From an uncultured Bacillota bacterium (GTDB lineage: Bacteria > Bacillota > Clostridia > Oscillospirales > Oscillospiraceae), in the NCBI GenBank assembly GCA_947383275.1, contig CANDCW010000060.1, forward strand, positions 1 through 16,394: DNA of 16,394 nucleotides, written 5' to 3'. Each line of letters opens with the position of its first letter. Within the stretch, counting starts at the first letter, position 1. The position numbers were made by a program, and so were the translations under genes. The notes under the pieces were generated by a model, which saw nothing but the letters and a program-made list of their open reading frames with translations, was not told the origin of the DNA and did no database searches. This document shows positions 5,999 to 12,897 of this stretch, piece after piece.

Positions 5999-7381
5999 CT
6001 ACCGCTCCGGCGAATCCCGCCGCTGGACCTTTTGATGCTGAGGATAAGTGGGGATGGCAAAATAGGGATTGCTCCACTCCGAAAAAGGAACATCCGGCAG
6101 CCGCTTCCAGCCGTCATCACCCCGCTCATAGGCACACACCCTGTCAAAGCCGATCTCCTGAGCGACATGAGCCAGGATAGCCATCGCCGCCGGGTCGTCC
6201 CGAAGGCGATCCATCCGGGTGAAGTCGTCCACCAGATAGTTCTGCCCCTGGCGCACATGGAGAATATCGGCGGAACTCATACCGTCGCCGCTTTCCAGCC
6301 CCAGGGTCAGGCGGGCAGGGGGCCGGCCATCCGGGCCTGGCTCCGTCGCCTCGCTGTTGTATGGCATTTCCCGCAGCTCTGCAAACCGGGCCCTGGCCTC
6401 CTCAAAGGAGGAAAAGTGTTCCAGGGGGCTGCGGTTTTCGGCGTTGTCCGCCCAGGTTTTCAGATCGGCGATGATGTAGAAGCTCCAACCAGGCCCAGCG
6501 TCAGGATCAGGGGCAAGCTCTGCCTGGGGCTGTTCCACGGGCTGGAGAAAGTCCAGCTGCTTGGCCGCATAGAGGGCGTTGTCATTGAGCTGCCTCTGCC
6601 ACGCCCCCACGCTGGGCGCCCATTTGAAGCCGCTGTGCCGCATAGCCGAACAGGTCTCCCGATCCGGTTTCTCATCGAAAAACACCCGGAGGCGGTTGGC
6701 TTCCTTGTCCATCTTCACGGCGCCGCCCTCAAAGGCCCAGCCCTGGTATTCCGTCTCCGCCCTCTGGGTCAGCTCCGCAATGCGGGCCTTTACCCGCCGG
6801 ATGTTAGCACTGTTGTTGGTCAGGGCGAAGCTCTCATAGGGTTTGGGTGTGGCTCTCCAGCTGCGGGCCATACCCGCTTTCGTTCCCGCGATCTCGTCCC
6901 AAGACAGCTGAGGACAGCCCTCCAGCGTCTTGTTTTTCCGATAATAGGCGTTGACAGCTTTCATTTTCTCCTGGTCCTGCTCCAGCCCCTTCAGCTTGAG
7001 CTGGAGCTTTGTCACAGCCTCCGGGTCATCGGCGCTGATGCCGCCCATGCCTGTGCCGCGGATCTTGTACAGCAGACCCTGGATCTGCCGCCACTCCGCC
7101 ATATTGGCGTCCGAAGCCCGATTCTGCTTTTCCTTTTTCCGCACAGGGAAATTGCTCCCCCCGGCGACCAGAATGGAGGGCACTCGGGCGGTGATGGCGT
7201 TGCTCTTATTTGTGTTTTCCGCCAGCCTGCGGGCGTAGGCGTCCAGCAACCGGTCGATCCGTTCATGGTGGCGAGGGTCCACCTTCCGCTTCTGCTCCTC
7301 TGCTAGGATGGCCGCCTGATCTACAGCCCTACGGTATGATGCCGTTGCGCTGCCCGGCACATAGTCGAAGTAGCTGGTCAT
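5999..7381 (-). CDS. large conserved conjugative-element protein of unknown function
   Basis: This protein has 460 residues from the ATG at 7381. The N-terminal half is helical and charged (YFDYVPGSATASYRRAVDQA, then FPVRKKEKQNRA near residue 80 and MKAVNAYYRKNKTLEGCP near 140). The middle has a GFKWAPSVGAWQRQL motif near 250. The C-terminal part has WSFYIIADLKTWA near 300 and NYLVDDFTRMDRLRDDP near 390. Similar proteins recur on Clostridia elements; I know no function. The start is uncertain. ATG 7381 has AAGGAG touching it, which is too close, while the frame stays open upstream with element-like residues QYYPIDEELARRAKE. A strong AAGGAGG at 7444-7438 precedes that extension, which lacks ATG, GTG or TTG; ATC at 7429 would be the best-spaced start. 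Confidence 0.72.
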   Translation of the reverse strand: MTSYFDYVPGSATASYRRAVDQAAILAEEQKRKVDPRHHERIDRLLDAYARRLAENTNKSNAITARVPSILVAGGSNFPVRKKEKQNRASDANMAEWRQIQGLLYKIRGTGMGGISADDPEAVTKLQLKLKGLEQDQEKMKAVNAYYRKNKTLEGCPQLSWDEIAGTKAGMARSWRATPKPYESFALTNNSANIRRVKARIAELTQRAETEYQGWAFEGGAVKMDKEANRLRVFFDEKPDRETCSAMRHSGFKWAPSVGAWQRQLNDNALYAAKQLDFLQPVEQPQAELAPDPDAGPGWSFYIIADLKTWADNAENRSPLEHFSSFEEARARFAELREMPYNSEATEPGPDGRPPARLTLGLESGDGMSSADILHVRQGQNYLVDDFTRMDRLRDDPAAMAILAHVAQEIGFDRVCAYERGDDGWKRLPDVPFSEWSNPYFAIPTYPQHQKVQRRDSPER

Positions 7382-7446
7382 CTCCTTAGCTCTGCGGGCC
7401 AGTTCCTCGTCAATGGGATAATATTGGATAGACGTACACCTCCTTC

Positions 7447-7488
7447 AAAATAAAAATGGAGCAGAGTGCATTTCAAACACTCTGCTCC
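7447..7488 (-). terminator. intrinsic terminator after the vapD-like gene
   Basis: GGAGCAGAGTG (7458-7468) and CACTCTGCTCC (7478-7488) form a perfect 11-bp stem with a 9-nt loop. On the minus strand it is followed by ATTTTTATTTT. It starts 10 bp after the vapD-like stop codon and should end that transcript before the 5999-7381 gene. Confidence 0.85.
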
Positions 7489-7497
7489 GTTGATCTG

Positions 7498-7893
7498 TCA
7501 GCGTTCCGGCTCGGATTTCTTTCTTCTCCGAGCCCGTGCGGGAACAGGGGGCAGGACTTCAGCGGCCCACATCTCGGAGCGCAGCAGCCCCAGAAGGCTG
7601 TGCTGGGTGCCGATGTCCGTGGTGTCCACACACTCGGCACACCGGCCCAGCCAGGGAAGCTGGCCGGCCATCCGCTGCATCAGGCTGACGATGTCCAATG
7701 CAGACATCTCCTCGGTGGAGACGTATACGGAACGCTGCCGGCGCTCAAAGCCGTTGCCGCTCATGAAACGCTGGATATCCTTGTACGCTCTCTTGTAGTA
7801 TTGCGGGTCGGCTGTGGACTCTTGGTGAGGATACCACTGCCGGAGCGCCTCCTGGTTGAGGTCGAAGGTAATTTGTTTTCGGCTGGTTCCCAT
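7498..7893 (-). CDS. VapD-like endoribonuclease
   Basis: This 131-aa protein of the virulence-associated protein D family has a ferredoxin/Cas2-like fold; characterized members are mRNA-cutting ribonucleases. It begins GTSRKQITFDLNQEAL, continues with KRAYKDIQRFMSGNGFERRQRSVYVS near residues 35-60, and has DIVSLMQRMAGQLPWLGRC at 67-85, all typical of VapD. The C-terminal tail is basic and longer than in small VapD proteins (about 95 aa). The ATG at 7893 lies 1 bp after the upstream gene's TAA, with no good ribosome site, so translation is probably coupled. It is followed by a strong terminator. Whether it is an active toxin cannot be judged from sequence alone. Confidence 0.8.
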   Translation of the reverse strand: MGTSRKQITFDLNQEALRQWYPHQESTADPQYYKRAYKDIQRFMSGNGFERRQRSVYVSTEEMSALDIVSLMQRMAGQLPWLGRCAECVDTTDIGTQHSLLGLLRSEMWAAEVLPPVPARARRRKKSEPER

Positions 7894-7894
7894 A

Positions 7895-8197
7895 TTACGA
7901 TGCCCCACGCACCTTCCCCGCCTGGACGAGCACGTCCTCCTCACCGTCCTCGTCCTGCCAGACGCAGGAGGCGGCGCAGTCCATGAACCAGTCGGACCGC
8001 AGCAGCGCCATAATGATCTCCCACATGGCAGCGAAGTCGTCACCGTGCCCCTTATCCTTGAAAGAGAGCGCATCCCCCTCAGCGGTACAGGGAAAGTCGT
8101 GAATGGAGAACAACTCCTTGATGGTACGGTGCACCTCGTTCATGGTGTAGCCCCGCCGACCCACAGCAGCCTGGTCAAAGGTAAATTTTACATTCAT
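7895..8197 (-). CDS. small partner gene of vapD-like gene; possible antitoxin
   Basis: This 100-aa protein has no family I can name with certainty. It starts NVKFTFDQAAVGRRGYTMNE, has DDFAAMWEIIMALLRSDWF near residues 53-71 and ends acidic. It is the first gene of a two-gene unit with the VapD-like gene: a promoter lies at 8258-8230, AGGAGGG precedes the ATG at 8197, and the next gene starts 1 bp after its stop. Haemophilus VapD is paired with an antitoxin, VapX, encoded directly upstream. The same position here suggests an antitoxin role, but I see no sequence resemblance that would prove it. Confidence 0.7.
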   Translation of the reverse strand: MNVKFTFDQAAVGRRGYTMNEVHRTIKELFSIHDFPCTAEGDALSFKDKGHGDDFAAMWEIIMALLRSDWFMDCAASCVWQDEDGEEDVLVQAGKVRGAS

Positions 8198-8229
8198 TTT
8201 GCAGCCCTCCTGTCGTTATTTCAGCGCCC

Positions 8230-8258
8230 ATTATACCGGCTTATCTGCCACATATCCA
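8230..8258 (-). promoter_or_regulatory. promoter of the vapD-like pair
   Basis: The minus strand carries TATAAT (8235-8230) with TGGATA (8258-8253) 17 bp upstream. The leader to the ATG at 8197 is about 25 nt and contains AGGAGGG. The gap 8198-8279 holds nothing else evident, and the methyltransferase gene upstream ends at 8280. Confidence 0.65.
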
Positions 8259-8279
8259 GAAGAATCGGCAGACAGTCTC

Positions 8280-9002
8280 TCAAGCCGCCTGTTCCAGCTC
8301 CCGGATGATCCGCTCCCTGGCCAGCCGGGCGTACTCGTCGGAGACCTCAATACCGGTGGCGGTGTAGCCCTCCAGCACAGCGGCCAGGACAGTGGTGCCC
8401 GACCCGGCGAAGGGGTCCAGGATATGGCCGCCCGGCTCGGTGATCTTCACGATGTCCCGCATAAGCTGGAGGGGCTTCTCCGTCAGGTGGATGCGGTTCT
8501 GGGGATTGCCGTACTTGAACACCCCCGGCAGGCAGGGGACGGGGCGGTTGATGGGCATATCGCCGTTGGACCCCCAGACGATGTACTCCGCCTGCTGGCG
8601 GAAGCGGCCCTTCTGGGGACGGGAGTTGCCTTTGTCCCAGACAGCGGTGCCCCGCCAGATCCAGCCCGCCCACTGGAGGGCGTCGGAGGCGGCGGGGAGC
8701 TGCCGCCAGTCGATGAACATGCACACCGGCGCGCCGGGCCTGCACAGCTTCCGGGCGTCCGCCAGCCACTCCGCCGCCCAACGGGTCCAGGACCGCTGAT
8801 CCTTGGCGTCGCCCTCAAAGTCGGGGGGCGCGTGGTCGCCCATACTGGAATACTTCTTAGTGGTGGACTTGGTCCTCTCCGCCTGGGTGCGGCCGCCCGA
8901 AGCGTAGGGCGGGTCGGTGATGATAGCGTCAAAGGTGCCGGGAGAAAAGCCCCCCAGCAGCTTCAGCGCGTCGCCGTGGATGATGTTCCACTTATCGTTC
9001 AT
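8280..9002 (-). CDS. site-specific DNA methyltransferase, beta-class N4/N6 type
   Basis: This 240-aa protein transfers a methyl group from S-adenosylmethionine to an exocyclic amine of adenine or cytosine in DNA. The catalytic motif DPPY is at residues 30-33, a HLTEKP segment at 172-177 and the SAM-binding DPFAGSGTT at 196-204. DPPY before the FxGxG motif marks the beta class. It is short, with little room for a target-recognition domain except between residues 40 and 150. No restriction endonuclease is adjacent, so it is an orphan, perhaps protecting the element on transfer. I chose the ATG at 9002 because AAAGGA lies upstream; it overlaps the preceding gene by 11 bp. The 262-aa version has no ribosome site. 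Confidence 0.9.
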   Translation of the reverse strand: MNDKWNIIHGDALKLLGGFSPGTFDAIITDPPYASGGRTQAERTKSTTKKYSSMGDHAPPDFEGDAKDQRSWTRWAAEWLADARKLCRPGAPVCMFIDWRQLPAASDALQWAGWIWRGTAVWDKGNSRPQKGRFRQQAEYIVWGSNGDMPINRPVPCLPGVFKYGNPQNRIHLTEKPLQLMRDIVKITEPGGHILDPFAGSGTTVLAAVLEGYTATGIEVSDEYARLARERIIRELEQAA

Positions 9003-9984
9003 AGGCAGATTTTCCTTTCTTTTTATGAGATTTTTGGGGTTCCGTAAGGATATCCGTGGGCTGGACATACTCGGTCAGGATGGCGAGCGCCTCCTCATAG
9101 CTGTGGCACTCGCCGCCCATGATCCGCTCTGTCACTTCCTTGGCCTCAGCCTCCATGCCGTTCTCCCTCAGCGTGGCCGCGGCAATGCCCACCAAATTAA
9201 AAATGTTTCCGTTTTGGCCAATCAGAGGACAGGGGGGCTTGACCCGGTCCTGCTGTGTTTTTTCCTGGATAAAACCACCCAGCCGGTTGGGGACGAAGTC
9301 AGACAGCCAGATCCCGCCGAACTGCCCGTGGGTCTGGAGCCGCCACATGGCCAGCCTGCCCATGTCCAGCTCTACCCCCTCGAAGGGGAACAGCAGGCAG
9401 GTCACGCCATCGTGCTGGAAAGAAGACACAGACTCAGTTTCAAAGACACTGGCGTTCAGCAAAATGCCTGCCTCAGTGAGCAGGTCGTTGATGCCGTCCA
9501 CCCACTCCTGGAGCTCCCCGCCGCAGCCCTGAAGGATCAGGCCCTCCTTGTCCTCCATGTGACGCAGATCGTCTGTGGTAATTTGTTTCACATCACTCAT
9601 GGAATCATTCCCTTCTATTAAATTCTCGCCACGAACAGCACCGCCCACATTCTCCACGGGCTGGGCAAGCTGTTCTTTATCGTACAGCTCTCTGTCACGA
9701 ATCTCCCACAACATATGGCCCATTTCGCCGCTGTGATCGCATCCGGTGATCTCGGCCTCCCAATAGCCCCGTACAACCTCCAGCGGATCGTCAAACCGGA
9801 GCAGGAAGGACATATCCTCCTCATCGCAGGCGTCCGGCAGTTCCTCGCAGACCTGCTTGGCCGCGGTGATCTCCGAGGCCAGATTGATCAGCTCGGAGGT
9901 GCTTTTGCCCTGGAGTCCCGCAATGTAAGCCTCATAATTCTGCTTCAGCCGGTCCCGCAGAATCGTTTTCACTTCGCTGCTCAT
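8992..9984 (-). CDS. two-module conserved element protein (DUF3848-like N-terminus)
   Basis: This 330-aa frame looks like two proteins joined. Residues 1-75 (LKQNYEAYIAGLQGKSTSEL ... FDDPLEVVRGYWEAE) resemble DUF3848-type domains. From Met129, the part starting MSDVKQITTDDLRHMEDKEG looks like a free-standing element protein of about 200 aa, with FQHDGVTCLLFPFEGVELD and GQFGGIWLSDFVPNRLGGF in the middle. An internal ATG at 9600 has AAGGGA about 9 nt upstream, so the second part may also be made separately (8992-9600). The first ATG overlaps the upstream stop as ATGA. No function is known for either part, and the DUF3848 match is tentative. Confidence 0.7.
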   Translation of the reverse strand: MSSEVKTILRDRLKQNYEAYIAGLQGKSTSELINLASEITAAKQVCEELPDACDEEDMSFLLRFDDPLEVVRGYWEAEITGCDHSGEMGHMLWEIRDRELYDKEQLAQPVENVGGAVRGENLIEGNDSMSDVKQITTDDLRHMEDKEGLILQGCGGELQEWVDGINDLLTEAGILLNASVFETESVSSFQHDGVTCLLFPFEGVELDMGRLAMWRLQTHGQFGGIWLSDFVPNRLGGFIQEKTQQDRVKPPCPLIGQNGNIFNLVGIAAATLRENGMEAEAKEVTERIMGGECHSYEEALAILTEYVQPTDILTEPQKSHKKKGKSAYER

Positions 9985-10361
9985 CTGGCGTGACCCCCTC
10001 TTTTGATATGCTTTTTCTTGTCGGCAGGAGGTTTTGGCGTTTCTTTATCCAGTGTTTCATCCTCATGCAGCGTGACCAGATATTCAAATTCACCTATTCT
10101 AAAATCAAATGCGGTACGATATGTTTCTGACCGGGCAAAGCCAAACAGCTCCTCGCCGCGGAATACAGCCGCCGCCATAAAAGCCGGCTGTCCGGGAATC
10201 CCGCACAGCCGGATCTCCACCCTGGAGCTGTCCCATAAATCAGTCTGCCCGATTACGCAGTCTGTCTCCGGGGCCACCAGGTCAGGCGTACACAGAGCTT
10301 TTCGGGCAAATTCCGCATCTTTAGGCGAAATTTTACAGGAACACATGTGCTGAAAAATCAT
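9981..10361 (-). CDS. unknown 126-aa protein in the accessory operon
   Basis: I do not recognize this protein. It begins MIFQHMCSCKISPKDAEFAR, has a beta-rich middle (SRVEIRLCGIPGQPAFMAAA near residues 45-64, then FRIGEFEYLVTLHEDE near 87-102) and ends in a short basic, lysine-rich tail. No membrane segment or signal peptide is visible. It overlaps both neighbours by 4 bp (ATGA), upstream with the DUF7768-like gene and downstream with the two-module gene. It is thus made from the same message and probably by reinitiating ribosomes. The chain of overlaps is the main reason to accept the frame as real. Confidence 0.65.
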   Translation of the reverse strand: MIFQHMCSCKISPKDAEFARKALCTPDLVAPETDCVIGQTDLWDSSRVEIRLCGIPGQPAFMAAAVFRGEELFGFARSETYRTAFDFRIGEFEYLVTLHEDETLDKETPKPPADKKKHIKRGGHAR

Positions 10362-11143
10362 CGCGCACCCTTACCTTTCTGTGGGCCCTGCCTGCGGGGC
10401 GGACTGCGTCCAATGGTCTCCTGGTCGGTCTTGACCTCAATGCCCAGATCCATGGCGTGGCGGATCTCCGCCCACATCCCCTCCGTCCACTCCGGGCCGT
10501 AGACATGGACCTCCTGGCAGGACTCCACCAGCCGCAGGCTCATCTCCCGCGCCGCCTGATCCTGGGCAGGGTCGTCGACATCGGCAATCGGTGGGAACAT
10601 GAGCTGAGGGCAGATGGGGATATTTCCCTCCTGGAATACCTCCTGGGCTTTCTGGCGGGCAAATTCAATGTTTTTCTCCACATCCCCCCGGAGGGGAGCG
10701 CAGATGTATACCAGCTTGAGGCCGTCCTGGGTACGCTCCTGCTGCCGGTCCCGGAATACGTCCAGGTACTGCCCCGCAGCCTGCCGGATCTTCTTATAGT
10801 CTGCAGCGGTGGGGCGGTATGCGTACCACTCAAATTTGCCGCAGTCATTCCAGATATAGGGAACCACCCCGCTGCGGAAGTTGGGATTGCCGGGGACAGG
10901 CTTCTTGCCCAGCAGGTCCTCCAGCTTCAGCACCTGGGTGTCCACCGGCCCGTCCGTGCGGTTCAGCACCGTCAGCTTTAGGGCATCGTACTCACCGGAG
11001 ATATGCGTGGAGACAAACTGTATCCGCACCCGCAGATCCTTGCCCAGCGTTCCGAAACAGGTCTGGCCCGCACAGGCGGGGGAGTCGATGATCTTCCCAT
11101 CTCCGAACAATCGCCACAGCTCCTGATCAAAAAAGCTGCTCAC
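10358..11143 (-). CDS. protein with a C-terminal DUF7768-like (nucleoside deoxyribosyltransferase-like) domain
   Basis: This 261-aa protein has two parts. Residues 1-135 are of unknown family (SSFFDQELWRLFGDGKIID, then WNDCGKFEWYAYRPTAADYK). Residues 143-235 form a Rossmann-like domain with LVYICAPLRGDVEKNIEFAR, then ICPQLMFPPIADVDDPAQDQ, then VHVYGPEWTEGMWAEIRHA. The pattern [YICAPLRG]...[GPxxTEGMxxEI] matches the nucleoside 2-deoxyribosyltransferase-like superfamily annotated as DUF7768 or DUF4406. Such domains bind nucleotides or NAD-like ligands; an enzyme activity is not shown. It has ATGA overlaps on both sides. It is the second nucleotide-binding-type fold in the window, after the SLOG protein. 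Confidence 0.75.
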   Translation of the reverse strand: MSSFFDQELWRLFGDGKIIDSPACAGQTCFGTLGKDLRVRIQFVSTHISGEYDALKLTVLNRTDGPVDTQVLKLEDLLGKKPVPGNPNFRSGVVPYIWNDCGKFEWYAYRPTAADYKKIRQAAGQYLDVFRDRQQERTQDGLKLVYICAPLRGDVEKNIEFARQKAQEVFQEGNIPICPQLMFPPIADVDDPAQDQAAREMSLRLVESCQEVHVYGPEWTEGMWAEIRHAMDLGIEVKTDQETIGRSPPRRQGPQKGKGAR

Positions 11144-11775
11144 CGCTCCGCCTCCCTTTGCTTCCGCTTGGGCTTCCGTTCTGGTGCCTCATAGCCGAAA
11201 TACTCTGTGCTGGACAGCAGCTTATCCCGGTCCTGGCTTCTCTGAATGCTGCGCCCGCACTCGGTGACCACCAACTGGTCCAGCCCGTCATGGGTGATCT
11301 TCTCGTCACCCAGCACCACCGCTTGGGAGGTCACCAGCACATTACCTGCCACGATGCCATAGACGGTGCATTCGCCGGAGAGAACGGGGAACTTGGAGGG
11401 AGAAATGACGGAGACCATCCCGTGACCGGACAGCCGCGCGTAATTTTCCATCCGTCCACCGTCCACATGGGCATGATCCTCTGCCCTGGCGCGGTCGGAC
11501 AGCACAGCCCCTTTGCAAATGTGGGCCTCGCCGCAGGCCACGGCGTGATCCCGCAGGACGGCCCCCTCATACACAAATGCCCCGTTGGCAGCGATGGCGT
11601 CGTTATAGATCCAGGAATCCTCGTCCTCACAGGAGAGGTTGCCCTCATGCTCTACAAAACCGCCCAGGTCCCCGGCTTTGACCTCGCTGCCGATATCCCG
11701 CAGGGCGCGGATGCGGTGGAGAAACGGATATTTTTCATGGGCGATGTCCGTGATCTCATATTTTTGGTTGCTCAT
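11140..11775 (-). CDS. left-handed beta-helix-like protein, YdcK-like (copy 1)
   Basis: This is a 211-aa protein. After an N-terminal lead (KYEITDIAHEKYPFLHRIRA, then DIGSEVKAGDLGGFVEHEGN) comes a series of imperfect hexapeptide-type repeats (WIYNDAIAANGAFVYEGAVL, DHAVACGEAHICKGAVLSDR, ARAEDHAHVDGGRMENYARL). This is the pattern of left-handed parallel beta-helices as in YdcK-like proteins. The C-terminus is basic and probably disordered. The ATG at 11775 overlaps the upstream stop as ATGA. Function is unknown; such proteins are frequent on Clostridia elements. A paralogue lies at 12247-12870, and the first 35 codons of both are nearly the same. Confidence 0.75.
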   Translation of the reverse strand: MSNQKYEITDIAHEKYPFLHRIRALRDIGSEVKAGDLGGFVEHEGNLSCEDEDSWIYNDAIAANGAFVYEGAVLRDHAVACGEAHICKGAVLSDRARAEDHAHVDGGRMENYARLSGHGMVSVISPSKFPVLSGECTVYGIVAGNVLVTSQAVVLGDEKITHDGLDQLVVTECGRSIQRSQDRDKLLSSTEYFGYEAPERKPKRKQREAER

Positions 11776-12056
11776 TTTTCACCAGCTTTCTCATAAATGA
11801 TATAGTATTCGGTGTTGTCACTACCCCAGCGGATGGTTTCCATGCACTGCAATTCTCTGACCAGCCACCCGGCTTCTCCCATGACGGCGGCTACATCGGA
11901 GGCCTGGACACAGTGGACGGTCTGTTCCACACAGGAGCCACGGGGCTTCATTTTTCTGGTAAAGGTATTCCTTTTCATCCGCTTGAATGCTGGGGACGAC
12001 GCATCGACGGGCATTCCAAATGTTAGACCATCAAATTGGCGCATGTGGAGATTCAT
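11772..12056 (-). CDS. unknown 94-aa protein
   Basis: I do not recognize this protein. It starts MNLHMRQFDGLTFGMPVDAS, has a basic patch (KRMKRNTFTRKMKPRGSC, about residues 25-42) and a more conserved-looking end (AGWLVRELQCMETIRWGSDN, then TEYYIIYEK). It contains three cysteines and no membrane segment. It shares ATGA overlaps with the Cys-rich gene upstream and with the beta-helix gene downstream, which supports translation. It lies between two copies of the beta-helix gene, so it and its small neighbour may have been trapped between them by duplication. Confidence 0.62.
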   Translation of the reverse strand: MNLHMRQFDGLTFGMPVDASSPAFKRMKRNTFTRKMKPRGSCVEQTVHCVQASDVAAVMGEAGWLVRELQCMETIRWGSDNTEYYIIYEKAGEK

Positions 12057-12250
12057 GATCCTTTTTGCTCCTCCTCATCTTTGCAGTAAAATGGGCAGAC
12101 CATGCAGATGCTGGAATTGGGCAGCTCATAGTGTTTACCTGTGAACAGACGCGCCCGGTTTTCACAGCCGCTGTCTACCCGCCAAGGGGCTTGCTTCCGT
12201 TTCCTGCTGTGGACACAGGTTGCGTAGCCATACACATTTCTGATCTTCAT
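12053..12250 (-). CDS. small cysteine-rich protein (65 aa)
   Basis: This short protein has five cysteines (about residues 12, 29, 49, 52 and 56), three of them in CMVCPFYC. This suggests a metal-binding knuckle; zinc is inferred, not shown. The flanking sequence is basic in the first half (HSRKRKQAPWR) and acidic at the end (KDEEEQKGS). It starts within the stop codon of the second beta-helix gene and ends within the start of the 94-aa gene (ATGA on both sides), so its reading frame is supported by the overlaps. I know no family for it. Confidence 0.62.
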   Translation of the reverse strand: MKIRNVYGYATCVHSRKRKQAPWRVDSGCENRARLFTGKHYELPNSSICMVCPFYCKDEEEQKGS

Positions 12251-12870
12251 CTGTCCCGGCCCTGGTGCCTCGGCTTTCTTTGCTGCTCCTGGGGCCGGTG
12301 AGGGACCAATTCATCCCGTGAGGGATCACGGAGGATGGTACGGCCCCTCTCATCGATAGACAGGGTGTCCAAGGAATCATTGATAATTTCCTCGCCGCTG
12401 ATCACCACCACAGTTCCAGCGAGCATGATATCTCCTATCACCTTGCCATAAACGACACAGCTGCCAGTCAGAATTGGAGATACCTGGGTATCGGTGGACT
12501 GGAGAATCATGCTGTTCCCGGAGGCCCTCGCACACCGGCTCAGCCTGGCTCCTCGGATATAGGCGTCATCCTCCGCCCTGGAATCGCCACTCATCTCAGC
12601 ACCTTTGGACACATATGCGTGGCCGCAGACAATGGCCCTGTCCCGCAGGACAGAAGACTCGTCCACATATCCCTCCCCGGCAGCGATAGCGTCACCAAAT
12701 ATCCAGGCATCGTCTCCCGCTTCGGCGGACAGGTTGCTCTCGCTCTCCACAAAGCCGCCCAGGTCACCAGCCTTGACCTCGCTGCCGATATCCCGTAGGG
12801 CGCGGATGCGGTGGAGGAAGGGGTATTTCTCATGGGTGATGTCGGTTATCTCATATTTCTTGTTGCTCGT
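12247..12870 (-). CDS. left-handed beta-helix-like protein, YdcK-like (copy 2), apparently ACG start
   Basis: This is a paralogue of the 11140-11775 gene. Its lead (KKYEITDITHEKYPFLHRIR, then DIGSEVKAGDLGGFVESESN) matches copy 1 almost residue for residue, and hexapeptide-like repeats follow (WIFGDAIAAGEGYVDESSVL, DRAIVCGHAYVSKGAEMSGD). Aligning both copies puts the ATG-AGC-AAC start of copy 1 opposite ACG-AGC-AAC here (12870). An AAGGAAG ribosome site lies 8 nt upstream and no ATG, GTG or TTG is in frame nearby. Gene callers would instead start at the internal GTG (12750), which removes the lead. The start may be ACG, the neighbouring ATT, or lost by mutation. The stop overlaps the next start as ATGA. 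The IS lies just upstream. Confidence 0.65.
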   Translation of the reverse strand, partial: TSNKKYEITDITHEKYPFLHRIRALRDIGSEVKAGDLGGFVESESNLSAEAGDDAWIFGDAIAAGEGYVDESSVLRDRAIVCGHAYVSKGAEMSGDSRAEDDAYIRGARLSRCARASGNSMILQSTDTQVSPILTGSCVVYGKVIGDIMLAGTVVVISGEEIINDSLDTLSIDERGRTILRDPSRDELVPHRPQEQQRKPRHQGRDR

Positions 12871-12897
12871 AATGATCGCTTCCTTTCCCAGACATGA

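Noticed and set aside
6032..7306. Long plus-strand open frame (424 aa)
   Set aside because: It lies wholly opposite the 5999-7381 gene, has low-complexity composition typical of GC-rich antisense frames, and shows no ribosome site or domain.
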